Below, in pieces: positions 25,262-33,353 of a stretch of 64,000 nt of DNA; position 1 is the first letter of the stretch, and each line of letters opens with the position of its first letter. Below the pieces are notes generated by a model, which made no database searches, was not told the origin of the DNA, and was given only the letters and a program-made list of their open reading frames with translations. Made by a program: the position numbers and the translations under genes. This DNA is from Cupriavidus taiwanensis. Lineage in GTDB: Bacteria > Pseudomonadota > Gammaproteobacteria > Burkholderiales > Burkholderiaceae. The DNA lies in the NCBI RefSeq assembly GCF_900250075.1, contig NZ_LT977071.1, positions 1,094,034 through 1,158,033 on the forward strand. Reading direction: 5' to 3'.

Positions 25262-26118
25262 GCGGAGGGCTTCCCCTTGCTGGCTGGTTTGCGGGGCCGC
25301 GCGCGGCCTGCGGTGTGGTTGACGTGGGTGGCAGGCGCCGCCTTGTGCCGGTCTGCACGCAGCCGGTACTGGAACGCGTCGCCGCGGAAGTAGAGAAACT
25401 CGTAGTCGATCGGCGTGCCTTGCGCGTCGTGGGTCAGGCGTTCGATGCGCAGCACCGGCGCACCGTCCTGGATGCGCAGCGCCCGGGTCAGGTCGTCGTC
25501 GGCGAGGATCGCGTCGACGCTCAGGTCGGCATGGCCGAGCTTTACGCCGCAGTCGTTTTCCAGGATCAGGAAGATGTCGCGCGTGGCGAGGTCGGCATTG
25601 AGCAGGCGGCGGCCGACGGCCGCCGGCACCCAGGTCAGCTCCAGCGACACCGGTTCGCGGTTGAGCAGGCGCACGCGCCGGATCTCCACCACCGGGTCGC
25701 CTTCGCGCAGATGCAGTTGCGCGGCAACGTGACGGCTGGCGGGCACGCGTTTGCAGCTGCGCACCTGGTTCAGGATTTCATAGCCCATGCTCGACATCGC
25801 TTCGGCAAAGCCTTGCAGCGAGGTCACGTTCTGGAAGGCGCGGGGCTTCGAGACGAAGGTGCCCTTGCCGTGGATCCTGAAGATCAGGCCCTCTTTCTGC
25901 AGGTCGCCCAGCGCCTGCCGCACGGTGATGCGGCTGGCGCGGAAGCTCTCGCCCAGCTCGCTCTCCGACGGCATCTGGTGGTGCGGCGGATAGGTGCCGT
26001 CGAGGATGCGGGCGCGCAAGGCATCCTTGATCTGCGTGTAGAGCGGCAGCGGGATCGGCATGGTGGCCGGCAATGCCGTGGCGCCGAGGGTGGGTACCGC
26101 GTTGGTCCGGGAGGTCAT
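25258..26118 (-). CDS. GntR family regulator, HutC/UTRA type
   Basis: This 286-residue regulator has a winged helix-turn-helix (residues 25-90, with MPSESELGESFRASRITVRQAL) followed by a UTRA ligand-binding domain (about 110-255). Such regulators sense small molecules related to the pathway they control. The ATG at 26118 (MTSRTNAV) is chosen over one 41 codons upstream because the extension crosses the presumed promoter and operator. It is translationally coupled to the flavoprotein gene by an ATGA overlap, so it is very likely the regulator of the 18802-26118 run. Confidence 0.93.
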   Translation of the reverse strand: MTSRTNAVPTLGATALPATMPIPLPLYTQIKDALRARILDGTYPPHHQMPSESELGESFRASRITVRQALGDLQKEGLIFRIHGKGTFVSKPRAFQNVTSLQGFAEAMSSMGYEILNQVRSCKRVPASRHVAAQLHLREGDPVVEIRRVRLLNREPVSLELTWVPAAVGRRLLNADLATRDIFLILENDCGVKLGHADLSVDAILADDDLTRALRIQDGAPVLRIERLTHDAQGTPIDYEFLYFRGDAFQYRLRADRHKAAPATHVNHTAGRARPRKPASKGKPSA

Positions 26119-26131
26119 CGGATCGACATAG

Positions 26132-26160
26132 CGTGTTATGACAAGTTGGGAATCACTATA
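26132..26160 (-). promoter_or_regulatory. GntR operon promoter and operator candidate
   Basis: A minus-strand TATAGT -10 (26155-26160) is followed by the imperfect repeat CTTGT-N4-ACACG (26132-26145, four of five arm bases symmetric). The repeat lies where transcription would start, so a repressor bound there would block initiation. No clear -35 is visible. Confidence 0.4.
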
Positions 26161-26358
26161 TGGACGACGCCGTGCCGGAGGAACGAAGCAATCCGGATAT
26201 GCAAGGATGAAATCCGAACTTGCGCTGGCTGCGCCACTCAACTCCCGATGCCGCTCGCCGATATCCAGTCATGGACCCTGCCGTGCGCCATCCGCCGCGG
26301 CCGCGGGCAGATGACAACGATGGCGGCAACACACACACGCACGGCACGGGAGCAACGC

Positions 26359-27336
26359 ATGAGCAGTTCCATGAGGGACATCGACGAACGGACTAACCTC
26401 ACCAACAACAACCAGTTCGAGCTGCTGCTGTTCCGGCTCGGCGAGGCGGAGCATTCCGGCCAGTCGGAGCTGTTCGGCATCAATGTCTTCAAGGTGCGCG
26501 AGATCCTGGTGATGCCGCCGGTGACGACCGTGGTCGGTGCCGGCCCGTCGATCCTGGGCATGGCCGATATCCGCGGCCAGGTGATTCCGGTGATCGACCT
26601 GCCGCGGCTGGTAGGTTGCAAGCCGCGCGGCGGCCTGGGCATCCTGCTGGTGACGGAATACGCCCGCTCGACCCAGGGCTTCGCGGTCGAGGCCGTCGAG
26701 GAAATCGTGCGGCTGGAATGGAACCAGGTGCATTCGGCCGAAGGCAGCGTGCGCACCGGCCATGTGACCAGCATCGCCAAGCTGGAAGGGGGCGCGGATG
26801 GCGCCGGGGGCGGTGCGGACGCGGCACGCCTGGTGCAGGTGCTCGACGTCGAGCAGATCCTGCGCGACGTGCTGCCGACGCGCCAGCCTGATGTGGATCC
26901 GGGCGAGGTCGGGCCGCAGCTGCAGCTGCGGCCGGGCGCCAGGGTGATCGCCGCCGACGACTCCGCGCTGGCGCGCGGGCTGATCGAGCAGGGCCTGAAG
27001 GCCCTGGGCGCGCCGGTGGTGATGACCAAGTCCGGCAAGGAAGCCTGGGAACTGCTGGACCGCATCGCGACCGAGGCCGCCAGCCAGGGCCGCCCGGTCC
27101 AGGACGACGTGGCGCTGGTACTGACCGACCTGGAAATGCCCGAGATGGACGGCTTTACGCTGACCCGCAAGATCAAGGCCGACAGCCGGCTGAAATCGCT
27201 GCCCGTGGTGATTCATTCATCACTGTCGGGGGAGGCCAGCGAAGAACATGTGCGCAAGGTGGGGGCCGATGCCTATGTGGCCAAGTTCGTGGCCAAGGAG
27301 CTGGCCGACACCATCCGCGCGGTGCTGACCCGTTAG
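26359..27336 (+). CDS. cheV: CheV-type chemotaxis coupling protein (CheW-REC)
   Basis: This 325-residue protein has an N-terminal CheW-like domain (about residues 15-170, with GMADIRGQVIPVIDLPRL) and a C-terminal response-regulator receiver (about 195-325). The receiver phospho-acceptor is the Asp in LTDLEMPEMDGF, and its final Lys is in VAKFVAKEL. CheV proteins couple chemoreceptors to CheA and adapt signalling by phosphorylation. No other chemotaxis gene lies nearby. The start chosen is the ATG at 26359, and the frame upstream is non-coding GntR promoter. Confidence 0.93.
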   Translation: MSSSMRDIDERTNLTNNNQFELLLFRLGEAEHSGQSELFGINVFKVREILVMPPVTTVVGAGPSILGMADIRGQVIPVIDLPRLVGCKPRGGLGILLVTEYARSTQGFAVEAVEEIVRLEWNQVHSAEGSVRTGHVTSIAKLEGGADGAGGGADAARLVQVLDVEQILRDVLPTRQPDVDPGEVGPQLQLRPGARVIAADDSALARGLIEQGLKALGAPVVMTKSGKEAWELLDRIATEAASQGRPVQDDVALVLTDLEMPEMDGFTLTRKIKADSRLKSLPVVIHSSLSGEASEEHVRKVGADAYVAKFVAKELADTIRAVLTR

Positions 27337-27477
27337 GCACGCTGCCGCGGATCCGAGTCGGCAGGCACAAAATGCAAGCGCCCGCAACCATTCCCGTACG
27401 CCGGTTGGTTGCCTATAAAACGGGCACTCCAGCGCGTTCCAGCACGGACGCGCCCTTCGCGGTTGTCAAGAGGGGGG

Positions 27478-27504
27478 ATATCCACTGTTCCTGTGGATAT
27501 TTTC
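27478..27504 (+). terminator. Hairpin plus T-run after cheV; DnaA-box-like arms
   Basis: ATATCCAC-N7-GTGGATAT is a perfect 8-bp stem followed by TTTTC, oriented as a terminator for cheV. Its arms match those of the palindrome at 11918-11942, and a third related 9-mer (TGTGGACAA) follows at 27505-27513. Confidence 0.6.
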
Positions 27505-27533
27505 TGTGGACAAGTCGGAGCCGCCGGTGCCCT

Positions 27534-27563
27534 CCCGGCCGGCATCGCGCGATGCCGGCCGGG
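27534..27563. repeat. 30-bp perfect palindrome
   Basis: The half site CCCGGCCGGCATCGC is followed immediately by its exact complement, giving 15-bp arms with no spacer. It lies about 98 bases beyond the peroxiredoxin stop and 198 beyond the cheV stop. It may be a terminator cruciform or protein-binding site. Confidence 0.8.
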
Positions 27564-27660
27564 AAGCCCCAGCCGCGGCCCGGCGCGGGCTCCGCGCCGC
27601 CGCGCTCCCTGGTGCCGCCGCTCCTCGCTCTCCCTGTTCTCGCCTCCCTGCGTCGTTGCG

Positions 27661-28317
27661 CTACTTGGGCTGGGCCACCGTGCGCAGGTAGGGCTTCAGC
27701 GTCTTGAAGCCCTGCGGGTATTTCTTGCTGGCTTCCTCGTCCGAGACCGAGGTCGGGATGATGACGTCCTCGCCCGGCTTCCAGTTGACCGGCGTGGCCA
27801 CGGTGTGCTTGGCGTTGAGCTGCAGCGAATCCAGCAGCCGCAGCACCTCGTCGAAATTGCGCCCCGCGCTCATCGGATACACCAGCATCGCCTTCACCTT
27901 CTTGTCGGGGCCGATGATGAACACCGAACGGATGGTGGCGTTGTCCACCGCGGTGCGCGGACCGCTGCCGCTGGCCTCCGGGTGGATCATGTCGTAGAGC
28001 TTGGCCACCTTCAGGTCGGCATCGCCGATCATCGGGTAGTTGACGGTACAGCCCTGCGTTTCCTCGATGTCCTTGACCCAGCGCTGGTGATCCCCCACCG
28101 GATCGATGCTCAGTCCGATGATCTTGGTATTGCGCTTGTCGAACTCGGGCTTGAGCCGGGCCATGTAGCCCAGCTCGGTGGTGCACACCGGCGTGAAGTC
28201 CTTGGGATGCGAGAACAGGATGGCCCAGCCGTCGCCGATCCACTCATGGAAGCTGATCTGGCCTTCCGTGGTCTCGGCGGTGAAATCAGGGGCTTGCTCG
28301 CCCAGTCGAATCGCCAT
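27661..28317 (-). CDS. 1-Cys peroxiredoxin (Prx6/AhpC-TSA family)
   Basis: This 218-residue peroxiredoxin has its peroxidatic Cys45 in HPKDFTPVCTTELG. The overall length and C-terminal domain are typical of Prx6-type 1-Cys enzymes, which reduce hydrogen peroxide and organic hydroperoxides in the cytoplasm. The ATG at 28317 (MAIRLGEQAPDF) is the family start; a longer in-frame version is unlikely. The leader contains a tandem CGCTATCCC repeat. It may be cotranscribed with the universal stress protein gene upstream. Confidence 0.94.
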   Translation of the reverse strand: MAIRLGEQAPDFTAETTEGQISFHEWIGDGWAILFSHPKDFTPVCTTELGYMARLKPEFDKRNTKIIGLSIDPVGDHQRWVKDIEETQGCTVNYPMIGDADLKVAKLYDMIHPEASGSGPRTAVDNATIRSVFIIGPDKKVKAMLVYPMSAGRNFDEVLRLLDSLQLNAKHTVATPVNWKPGEDVIIPTSVSDEEASKKYPQGFKTLKPYLRTVAQPK

Positions 28318-28375
28318 GGTTGCGCTCCTTGCAGTTGGCATGGTTTGGAATCGCGCGTTGCCGCGCACTGTTGCC

Positions 28376-28409
28376 CGCTATCCCCGCTATCCCCGCTATC
28401 CCGCTATCT
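28376..28409. repeat. Tandem 9-bp repeat upstream of the peroxiredoxin gene
   Basis: About four copies of CGCTATCC(C) in a row, the third missing one base, lie between the universal stress protein stop and the peroxiredoxin start. Copy number could vary by slippage and alter the peroxiredoxin leader. Confidence 0.7.
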
Positions 28410-28438
28410 CCGCCACCCCGTCTTGGCGCTGTCTCCCG

Positions 28439-28876
28439 TCAGCGGAACACCAGCACCGGGATCGTGCTGTGGGTCAGCACCTTGTGCGTCTCGCTGCCGA
28501 TCAGCAGCGCCTGCAGCCCGCGCTTGCCATGCGACGACATCACAATCAGGTCGCACTCGCGCTCCTGCGCGCACGCGATGATGGCCTGCCAGGGATGGTC
28601 GTCGGTGGCGGTGATGGTGTCGCAGGGCACGCCGGCCTGTGCCGCGCTGTGGCTCAGCGCGGCCAGGAAGGTGTCGGCGTGGCGCGCGGCTTCGGCGGCG
28701 AAGTTGCTCTTGGTGTCTTGCAGGCTGGTGAGCCGGTAGGTCAGCACGTGGTACTCGGGGAGCACATGCAACCCGGTCACGCGGGCGCCGATGCGGCTGG
28801 CGAATGCCATCGCACGGCCCACCATGGCATCGGCGCGCGCGGAGCCGTCGGTCGGTACTAGCAGGTGCCTGTACAT
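28439..28876 (-). CDS. Universal stress protein (UspA family)
   Basis: This 145-residue single-domain UspA protein starts MYRHLLVPTDGSARADAM. It has the C-terminal nucleotide-binding motif SSHGKRGLQALLIGSETHKV and ends HSTIPVLVFR. The glycine pattern suggests ATP binding. Such proteins accumulate under starvation, oxidative or low-oxygen stress. It sits 121 bases upstream of the peroxiredoxin gene on the same strand and is divergent from the SulP gene. Confidence 0.94.
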   Translation of the reverse strand: MYRHLLVPTDGSARADAMVGRAMAFASRIGARVTGLHVLPEYHVLTYRLTSLQDTKSNFAAEAARHADTFLAALSHSAAQAGVPCDTITATDDHPWQAIIACAQERECDLIVMSSHGKRGLQALLIGSETHKVLTHSTIPVLVFR

Positions 28877-29092
28877 GATGAGCCTCCGCTTGCAGAGAGA
28901 TACCGCGCCAGCCCGGCGCTGTCCGCGCACTGGCGGGCGAGCCAATCCAGTATAGGAATTGCGCGGCATAAGGAACAGGACGCCCGACGCCCCGGCGCGC
29001 GGCCGCCAACCCGGCCGGAGCCGGGGCAAGCATTAACATGCTGTTATCATTCGATTCACCTTTGCCCCCGCACCGATGGAAGGGACTGAAGC

Positions 29093-30778
29093 ATGATTGC
29101 GCTACGCGAAGCCTGGCTGGCCGGATTGTTCCAACGCGGCAACTGGCTGCCGAACGTGGTCTCGGGCGTGATCGTGGGGGTGGTGGCGCTGCCGCTGGCG
29201 ATGGCGTTCGCGATCGCCTCGGGCGCCAAGCCGGAGCAGGGCCTGTACACGGCCATCGTCGCCGGGCTGGCGGTATCGCTGCTGGGCGGCAGCCGGCTGC
29301 AGATCGCCGGGCCCACCGGCGCCTTTATCGTGGTGCTGTCCGCGGTGACGGCGCGCCACGGCATCGACGGCCTGCAGATCGCCACGCTGATGGCGGGCCT
29401 GATCCTGCTGGCGATGGGGCTGACGCGTCTGGGCAGCGTGATCCGCTACATTCCCGCGCCGGTGATTGTCGGCTTCACCGCCGGCATCGGCGTGATCATC
29501 TTCGTCGGCCAGTGGCGCGATTTCTTCGGGCTGCCACCGGTGGCCGGCGCGCATTTCCATGAAAAGCTCTGGCACCTGCTGCAGGCGCTGCCGCAATGGC
29601 ACCCCGCCACCACCGCGCTGGCGCTGGGGAGCCTGGCGCTGGTGGTGGGCGCGCCGCGCGTGCGCTGGCTGCGGCGCGTGCCGGGGCCGCTGGTGGCGCT
29701 GGTGGCGGCCACCGCGGCGCAGGCGCTGTTCGGCTTCGACGGCGTGGCCACCATCGGCACGGCCTTCGGCGGCCTGCCGCGCGGGCTGCCGGTGCCGGCG
29801 CTGCCGGAGATCACGCTGGCGCGCGTGCTGGAGCTGGCGGGGCCTGCCTTCACCATTGCCATGCTCGGCGCGATCGAGTCCCTGCTGTCGGCCGTGGTGG
29901 CCGACGGCATGGCGGGCACCCGGCACGACTCCAACCAGGAACTGGTGGGGCAGGGCATCGCCAATGTGCTGGCACCGTTGTTCGGCGGGTTTGCCGCCAC
30001 CGGCGCGATCGCGCGCACCGCCACCAATATCCGCAACGGCGGCAACAGCCCGCTGGCCGGCGTGGTGCATGCGCTCACGCTGGTGCTGGTGCTGCTGTTC
30101 CTGGCGCCGCTCGCGGCCAGCGTGCCGCTGGCCGCGCTGGCCGCGATCCTGTTCGTGGTGGCCTACAACATGAGCGAGATGCGCCAGTTCGCCCGCATGG
30201 TGCGGCGCGCGCCGCGCGCCGATGTCGCGATTTTGCTGATCACCTTTACGCTGACGGTGTTGACCGACCTGGTGGTGGCGGTCAATATCGGCGTGATCCT
30301 GGCCATGCTGCAGTTCCTGCGGCGCATGTCGGCATCGGTGGAAGTGGCACCCCAGGCCGCCGAGGCCGTCGCGCGCGAACTGGGCGATGCAGGCACCGGC
30401 GCGGTGGCGCCGATGCCGCCGGGCGTGATGGTCTATGTCATCGACGGTCCGTTCTTCTTCGGTGCCGTCGAAGCGTGCGAGCGTGCCCTGGTGCAGACCC
30501 ATACCGAGCCGCGCGTGCTGCTGATCCGCCTGGGCCGCGTGCCCTTCATGGACATGACCGGGCTGCAGACGCTGGAGGCGGTGATCGTCACGCTGCAGAA
30601 GCGCGGCGTCGCCGTGGTGCTGGCCGAGGCCAACGCGCGGGTCCGGGAAAAGCTGGCGCGCGCCGGCGTGCTGGCGGCGCTGGGCGAGGGCAACTACGCG
30701 GATTCGCTGGCGCAGGCGGCGCAGCGCTGCGCGGTGCTGGCGGGAGACGGAGACGGCGAGGCCAACGCCCCGCCCTGA
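29093..30778 (+). CDS. SulP family anion transporter with STAS domain
   Basis: This 561-residue inner-membrane protein has 12-14 membrane segments (residues 15-410) carrying the SulP signature SGAKPEQGLYTAIVAG near residue 42. The C-terminal STAS domain (about 440-545) includes VMVYVIDGPFFFGAV and FMDMTGLQTLE. SulP proteins carry sulfate, bicarbonate or dicarboxylates, so the substrate is not fixed by sequence. The ATG follows GAAGGGACTGAAGC. It is convergent with the ribbon-helix-helix gene, two bases away. Confidence 0.92.
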   Translation: MIALREAWLAGLFQRGNWLPNVVSGVIVGVVALPLAMAFAIASGAKPEQGLYTAIVAGLAVSLLGGSRLQIAGPTGAFIVVLSAVTARHGIDGLQIATLMAGLILLAMGLTRLGSVIRYIPAPVIVGFTAGIGVIIFVGQWRDFFGLPPVAGAHFHEKLWHLLQALPQWHPATTALALGSLALVVGAPRVRWLRRVPGPLVALVAATAAQALFGFDGVATIGTAFGGLPRGLPVPALPEITLARVLELAGPAFTIAMLGAIESLLSAVVADGMAGTRHDSNQELVGQGIANVLAPLFGGFAATGAIARTATNIRNGGNSPLAGVVHALTLVLVLLFLAPLAASVPLAALAAILFVVAYNMSEMRQFARMVRRAPRADVAILLITFTLTVLTDLVVAVNIGVILAMLQFLRRMSASVEVAPQAAEAVARELGDAGTGAVAPMPPGVMVYVIDGPFFFGAVEACERALVQTHTEPRVLLIRLGRVPFMDMTGLQTLEAVIVTLQKRGVAVVLAEANARVREKLARAGVLAALGEGNYADSLAQAAQRCAVLAGDGDGEANAPP

Positions 30779-30780
30779 AC

Positions 30781-30975
30781 TTACTTCTTCTGGCGCGTGC
30801 TGCCCGCCGGTTTGGGCTTGGTGGCGTAATCCACGCCATGCTGCGCCAGGTAATCGCGGATCAGCTGGCGCACCACCTGCGACGGCGTCAGGTCCTGTGC
30901 GGCGCACAGCGTTTCAAAGGCCTTCTTCTTGACCGGATCGATCAGGATGGTAAGGCGGGCGGTCTTGGATTCCAT
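30781..30975 (-). CDS. Ribbon-helix-helix (CopG-like) DNA-binding protein
   Basis: This 64-residue protein has the RHH pattern: a short beta strand TARLTILIDP (residues 5-14) followed by two helices (VKKKAFETLCAAQ and TPSQVVRQLIRDYLAQ) and a Lys-rich tail. It resembles the DNA-binding half of antitoxins or small repressors, but no toxin gene is adjacent. It is convergent with the SulP gene. Confidence 0.75.
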   Translation of the reverse strand: MESKTARLTILIDPVKKKAFETLCAAQDLTPSQVVRQLIRDYLAQHGVDYATKPKPAGSTRQKK

Positions 30976-31078
30976 GAGGGTGTGCGGCGCTCCGGGCCGG
31001 AGATGGCGGCGGCGATTGGATGGGCATTATATACAGCGCTGCCGCGGGGCTTTGGCGGCCGTGTGCATGCTGGTGGCT

Positions 31079-31111
31079 TGCTCCCCTCTCCCGCGTGCGG
31101 GAGAGGGAGCA
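31079..31111. repeat. REP-like palindrome, copy 1
   Basis: The element has nested arms TGCTCCC/GGGAGCA and CTCTCCCGC/GCGGGAGAG. It lies 34 bases past the E2 stop. Related elements occur at 40254-40279 and 61598-61625, also at 3' ends of genes. Confidence 0.7.
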
Positions 31112-31144
31112 CACAGCTGGTGCTGGCAAAACCAGTAGTCTTCC

Positions 31145-32263
31145 CTATTCCGCCATCTCCAGATCCGCAATCACCGCCGCCAGGAACCGCGCCGCTTCCC
31201 CGCCCGTGACCACGCGGTGGTCGAAGGTCAGGCTCAGCGGCATGACCCGGTGCACCGCGGGCACGCCGCCGGCCGCGACCACTTCATCGCGCACGCGCCC
31301 GGCGCCCAGGATCGCCACGGTGGGCGGCACCACGATCGGCGCCGCATAGCGCCCGGCGATCATGCCGAAGTTGGACAGCGTGATGGTGTTGCCGCGCATC
31401 TCCTCGGGGGCGATGGTGCGCGCGCGGATATCGGCGCGCATGCGGTCGAGCCCGCGGCGCAGGTCGGCGGCGTCGCGGTTGCCGACATCGCGCAGCACCG
31501 GCACGAACAGGCCCTCGGGCAGGTCGGCGGCAATGCCGACGTCGATCTTCTTCAGCACGTGGCGGCGCCCGGTCTGTCCTTCGTACCAGGCGTTGAGCCC
31601 GGGCTCGGCGCGGCAGCCGGCCACCAGCGCGCGCACCAGCCGGATGGTGACGTCGGCGCCGGCGTGCCAGGCGTGGATATCGGCGTCGTCCATCACGGTG
31701 GCGGCGGCCACTTCCGCCTGCGCGCGCGCCATGTTCTGCGCCATCGCGCGGCGCACGCCGCGCAGTTCTTCCGGCGCGCCAAGATCCTTCAGCGTGGCGG
31801 CGACCCGTTCCACGTCGGCGGCGGTGACGATGCCCTCGGGGCCCGATGCGGTCGCCATCGCCAGGTCCACGCCCAGCCGGCGCGCCAGCGCTCGTACCGC
31901 CGGCGTGGCCTTGACGCGCGCGGCCATGCCCGCCGCGGGCGCCGCCGTGCCGGGCGGCGCGGCTTCGCTGGCCACGTGCGTGCCGACCTGGACCGAGCCC
32001 ACCACGGTGCCGGCGTCGGCATCCTCGCCGGCGCCCTCGAAGCCCACCAGCGGCGCGCCCAGGTGCACGATGTCGCCCGGCTGCGCAAACAGCTTGCCGA
32101 TGCTGCCGGCATAAGGCGAGGGGATTTCGACGATCGCCTTGGCGGTCTCCACCGACAGCAGCGGCTGGTCGGCCGCCACCGTGTCGCCGGTCTTGACGTG
32201 CCAGGCCACGATCTCGGCCTCCTGCAGGCCTTCGCCCAGGTCGGGCAGCTTGAAGACTCGCAT
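31145..32263 (-). CDS. 2-oxoacid dehydrogenase E2 (dihydrolipoamide acyltransferase)
   Basis: This 372-residue E2 has an N-terminal lipoyl domain (Lys42 in VETAKAIVE), a peripheral subunit-binding domain (about residues 120-155) and a C-terminal catalytic domain. The catalytic motif reads DHRVVTGGEA where most E2s have HRxxDG, so the usual Asp is Thr. It follows E1beta by 45 bases. It probably belongs to a branched-chain or acetoin-type complex. No E3 gene is present, so lipoamide dehydrogenase must be supplied from elsewhere. Confidence 0.92.
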   Translation of the reverse strand: MRVFKLPDLGEGLQEAEIVAWHVKTGDTVAADQPLLSVETAKAIVEIPSPYAGSIGKLFAQPGDIVHLGAPLVGFEGAGEDADAGTVVGSVQVGTHVASEAAPPGTAAPAAGMAARVKATPAVRALARRLGVDLAMATASGPEGIVTAADVERVAATLKDLGAPEELRGVRRAMAQNMARAQAEVAAATVMDDADIHAWHAGADVTIRLVRALVAGCRAEPGLNAWYEGQTGRRHVLKKIDVGIAADLPEGLFVPVLRDVGNRDAADLRRGLDRMRADIRARTIAPEEMRGNTITLSNFGMIAGRYAAPIVVPPTVAILGAGRVRDEVVAAGGVPAVHRVMPLSLTFDHRVVTGGEAARFLAAVIADLEMAE

Positions 32264-32308
32264 CGGTCCTCCTTGGCTAGCTTGAACGGTCCGGTTGCGG
32301 CCGGCGGC

Positions 32309-33286
32309 CTACGCCGCCAGCGCCCTGCGCGCGGCATCGACGATGCGCGCGACGCCGGGCAGGTAGGTGTACTCCAGCCGCGCCAGCGGCACCACGGTAT
32401 CGAAGCCGGTCACGCGCTGCACCGGCGCGGCCAGCGAGTACAGCCCCGCGTCGGCCAGCTGCGCCGCGATCTCGGCGCCGAAGCCGGCGGTGCGCGGTGC
32501 CTCGTGCACGATCACGCAGCGGCCGGTGCGCGCGACCGCCTCCAGGATGGTCTGCATGTCCAGCGGCTTGAGCGTGGCCACGTCGATGACGGTCGCGGTG
32601 ACGCCTTCGGCGGCCAGCGCGTCGGCGGCGGCCAGCGTCTCCTGGACCATCGCGCCCCAGCTCACCAGCGTGATGTCGCTGCCTTCGCGCAGCGTGAAGC
32701 AGGTGTCGAGCGGCAGCGCCGCGCCGTCATCGGCCACCTCCTGGCGGAACAGCCGGTACAGCCGCGTGGGCTCGAGGAAGATGACCGGATCGGGATCGGC
32801 GATTGCCGCCAGCAGCAGCCCGTACGCGCGTGCCGGCGATGACGGCACCACCACGCGGATGCCCGGCATGTGCGCGAACATCGCCTCCGGGCTTTCGGAA
32901 TGATGCTCGGGCGCGTGGATGCCCGCGCCGCACGGCGAGCGCACCACCAGCGGGCAGGCGAGCCGCCCGCGCGTGCGGTGCCGCATGCGCCCGGCGTGGT
33001 TGATGATGTGATCGACCGCCGGGTAGATAAAGCCGGTGAACTGGATCTCGGCCACGGGTTTGAGCCCCATCGCCGCCATGCCGATCGCCGCGCCGACGAT
33101 GCCGCCTTCGGCCAGCGGCGTATCCATGACGCGCGCGGCGCCGAAGCGCGCCTGCAGGCCCACGGTGGCGCGGAACACGCCGCCGTTGACGCCGATGTCC
33201 TCGCCCAGCAGCAGCACATCGGGGTCGTGGTCCAGCGCATGGGCCAGCGCCAGGTTGACTGCTTCGACCAGATTGATTTCCGCCAT
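32309..33286 (-). CDS. 2-oxoacid dehydrogenase E1 beta subunit
   Basis: This 325-residue transketolase-like subunit starts MAEINLVEAVNLALAHAL, with LLGEDIGVNGGVFRAT, VVRSPCGAGIHAPEHHSES and a C-terminal transketolase-C domain. It pairs with E1alpha (33354-34439) to form the thiamin-dependent decarboxylase. The order E1alpha-E1beta-E2 matches branched-chain 2-oxoacid or acetoin/pyruvate dehydrogenase operons. The 67-base gap from E1alpha suggests one operon. Confidence 0.94.
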   Translation of the reverse strand: MAEINLVEAVNLALAHALDHDPDVLLLGEDIGVNGGVFRATVGLQARFGAARVMDTPLAEGGIVGAAIGMAAMGLKPVAEIQFTGFIYPAVDHIINHAGRMRHRTRGRLACPLVVRSPCGAGIHAPEHHSESPEAMFAHMPGIRVVVPSSPARAYGLLLAAIADPDPVIFLEPTRLYRLFRQEVADDGAALPLDTCFTLREGSDITLVSWGAMVQETLAAADALAAEGVTATVIDVATLKPLDMQTILEAVARTGRCVIVHEAPRTAGFGAEIAAQLADAGLYSLAAPVQRVTGFDTVVPLARLEYTYLPGVARIVDAARRALAA

Positions 33287-33353
33287 GGTTCGCTCGCTGT
33301 GGGACCGGGTCGGGGAAGGAGTGCGCGGGCAGCGCCGGCGGCGCTGGCAGCGG

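Larger units (their letters stand above)
27337..27660. other. Convergent gap between cheV and the peroxiredoxin gene
   Basis: These 324 bases contain no gene. They hold a hairpin with T-run at 27478-27504 and a 30-bp perfect palindrome at 27534-27563. The remainder is GC-rich without visible features. Confidence 0.65.

Noticed and set aside
25258..26241. A longer GntR start 41 codons upstream
   Set aside because: The extension crosses the -10 and operator-like sequence and is not seen in HutC-type proteins; the ATG at 26118 fits better.
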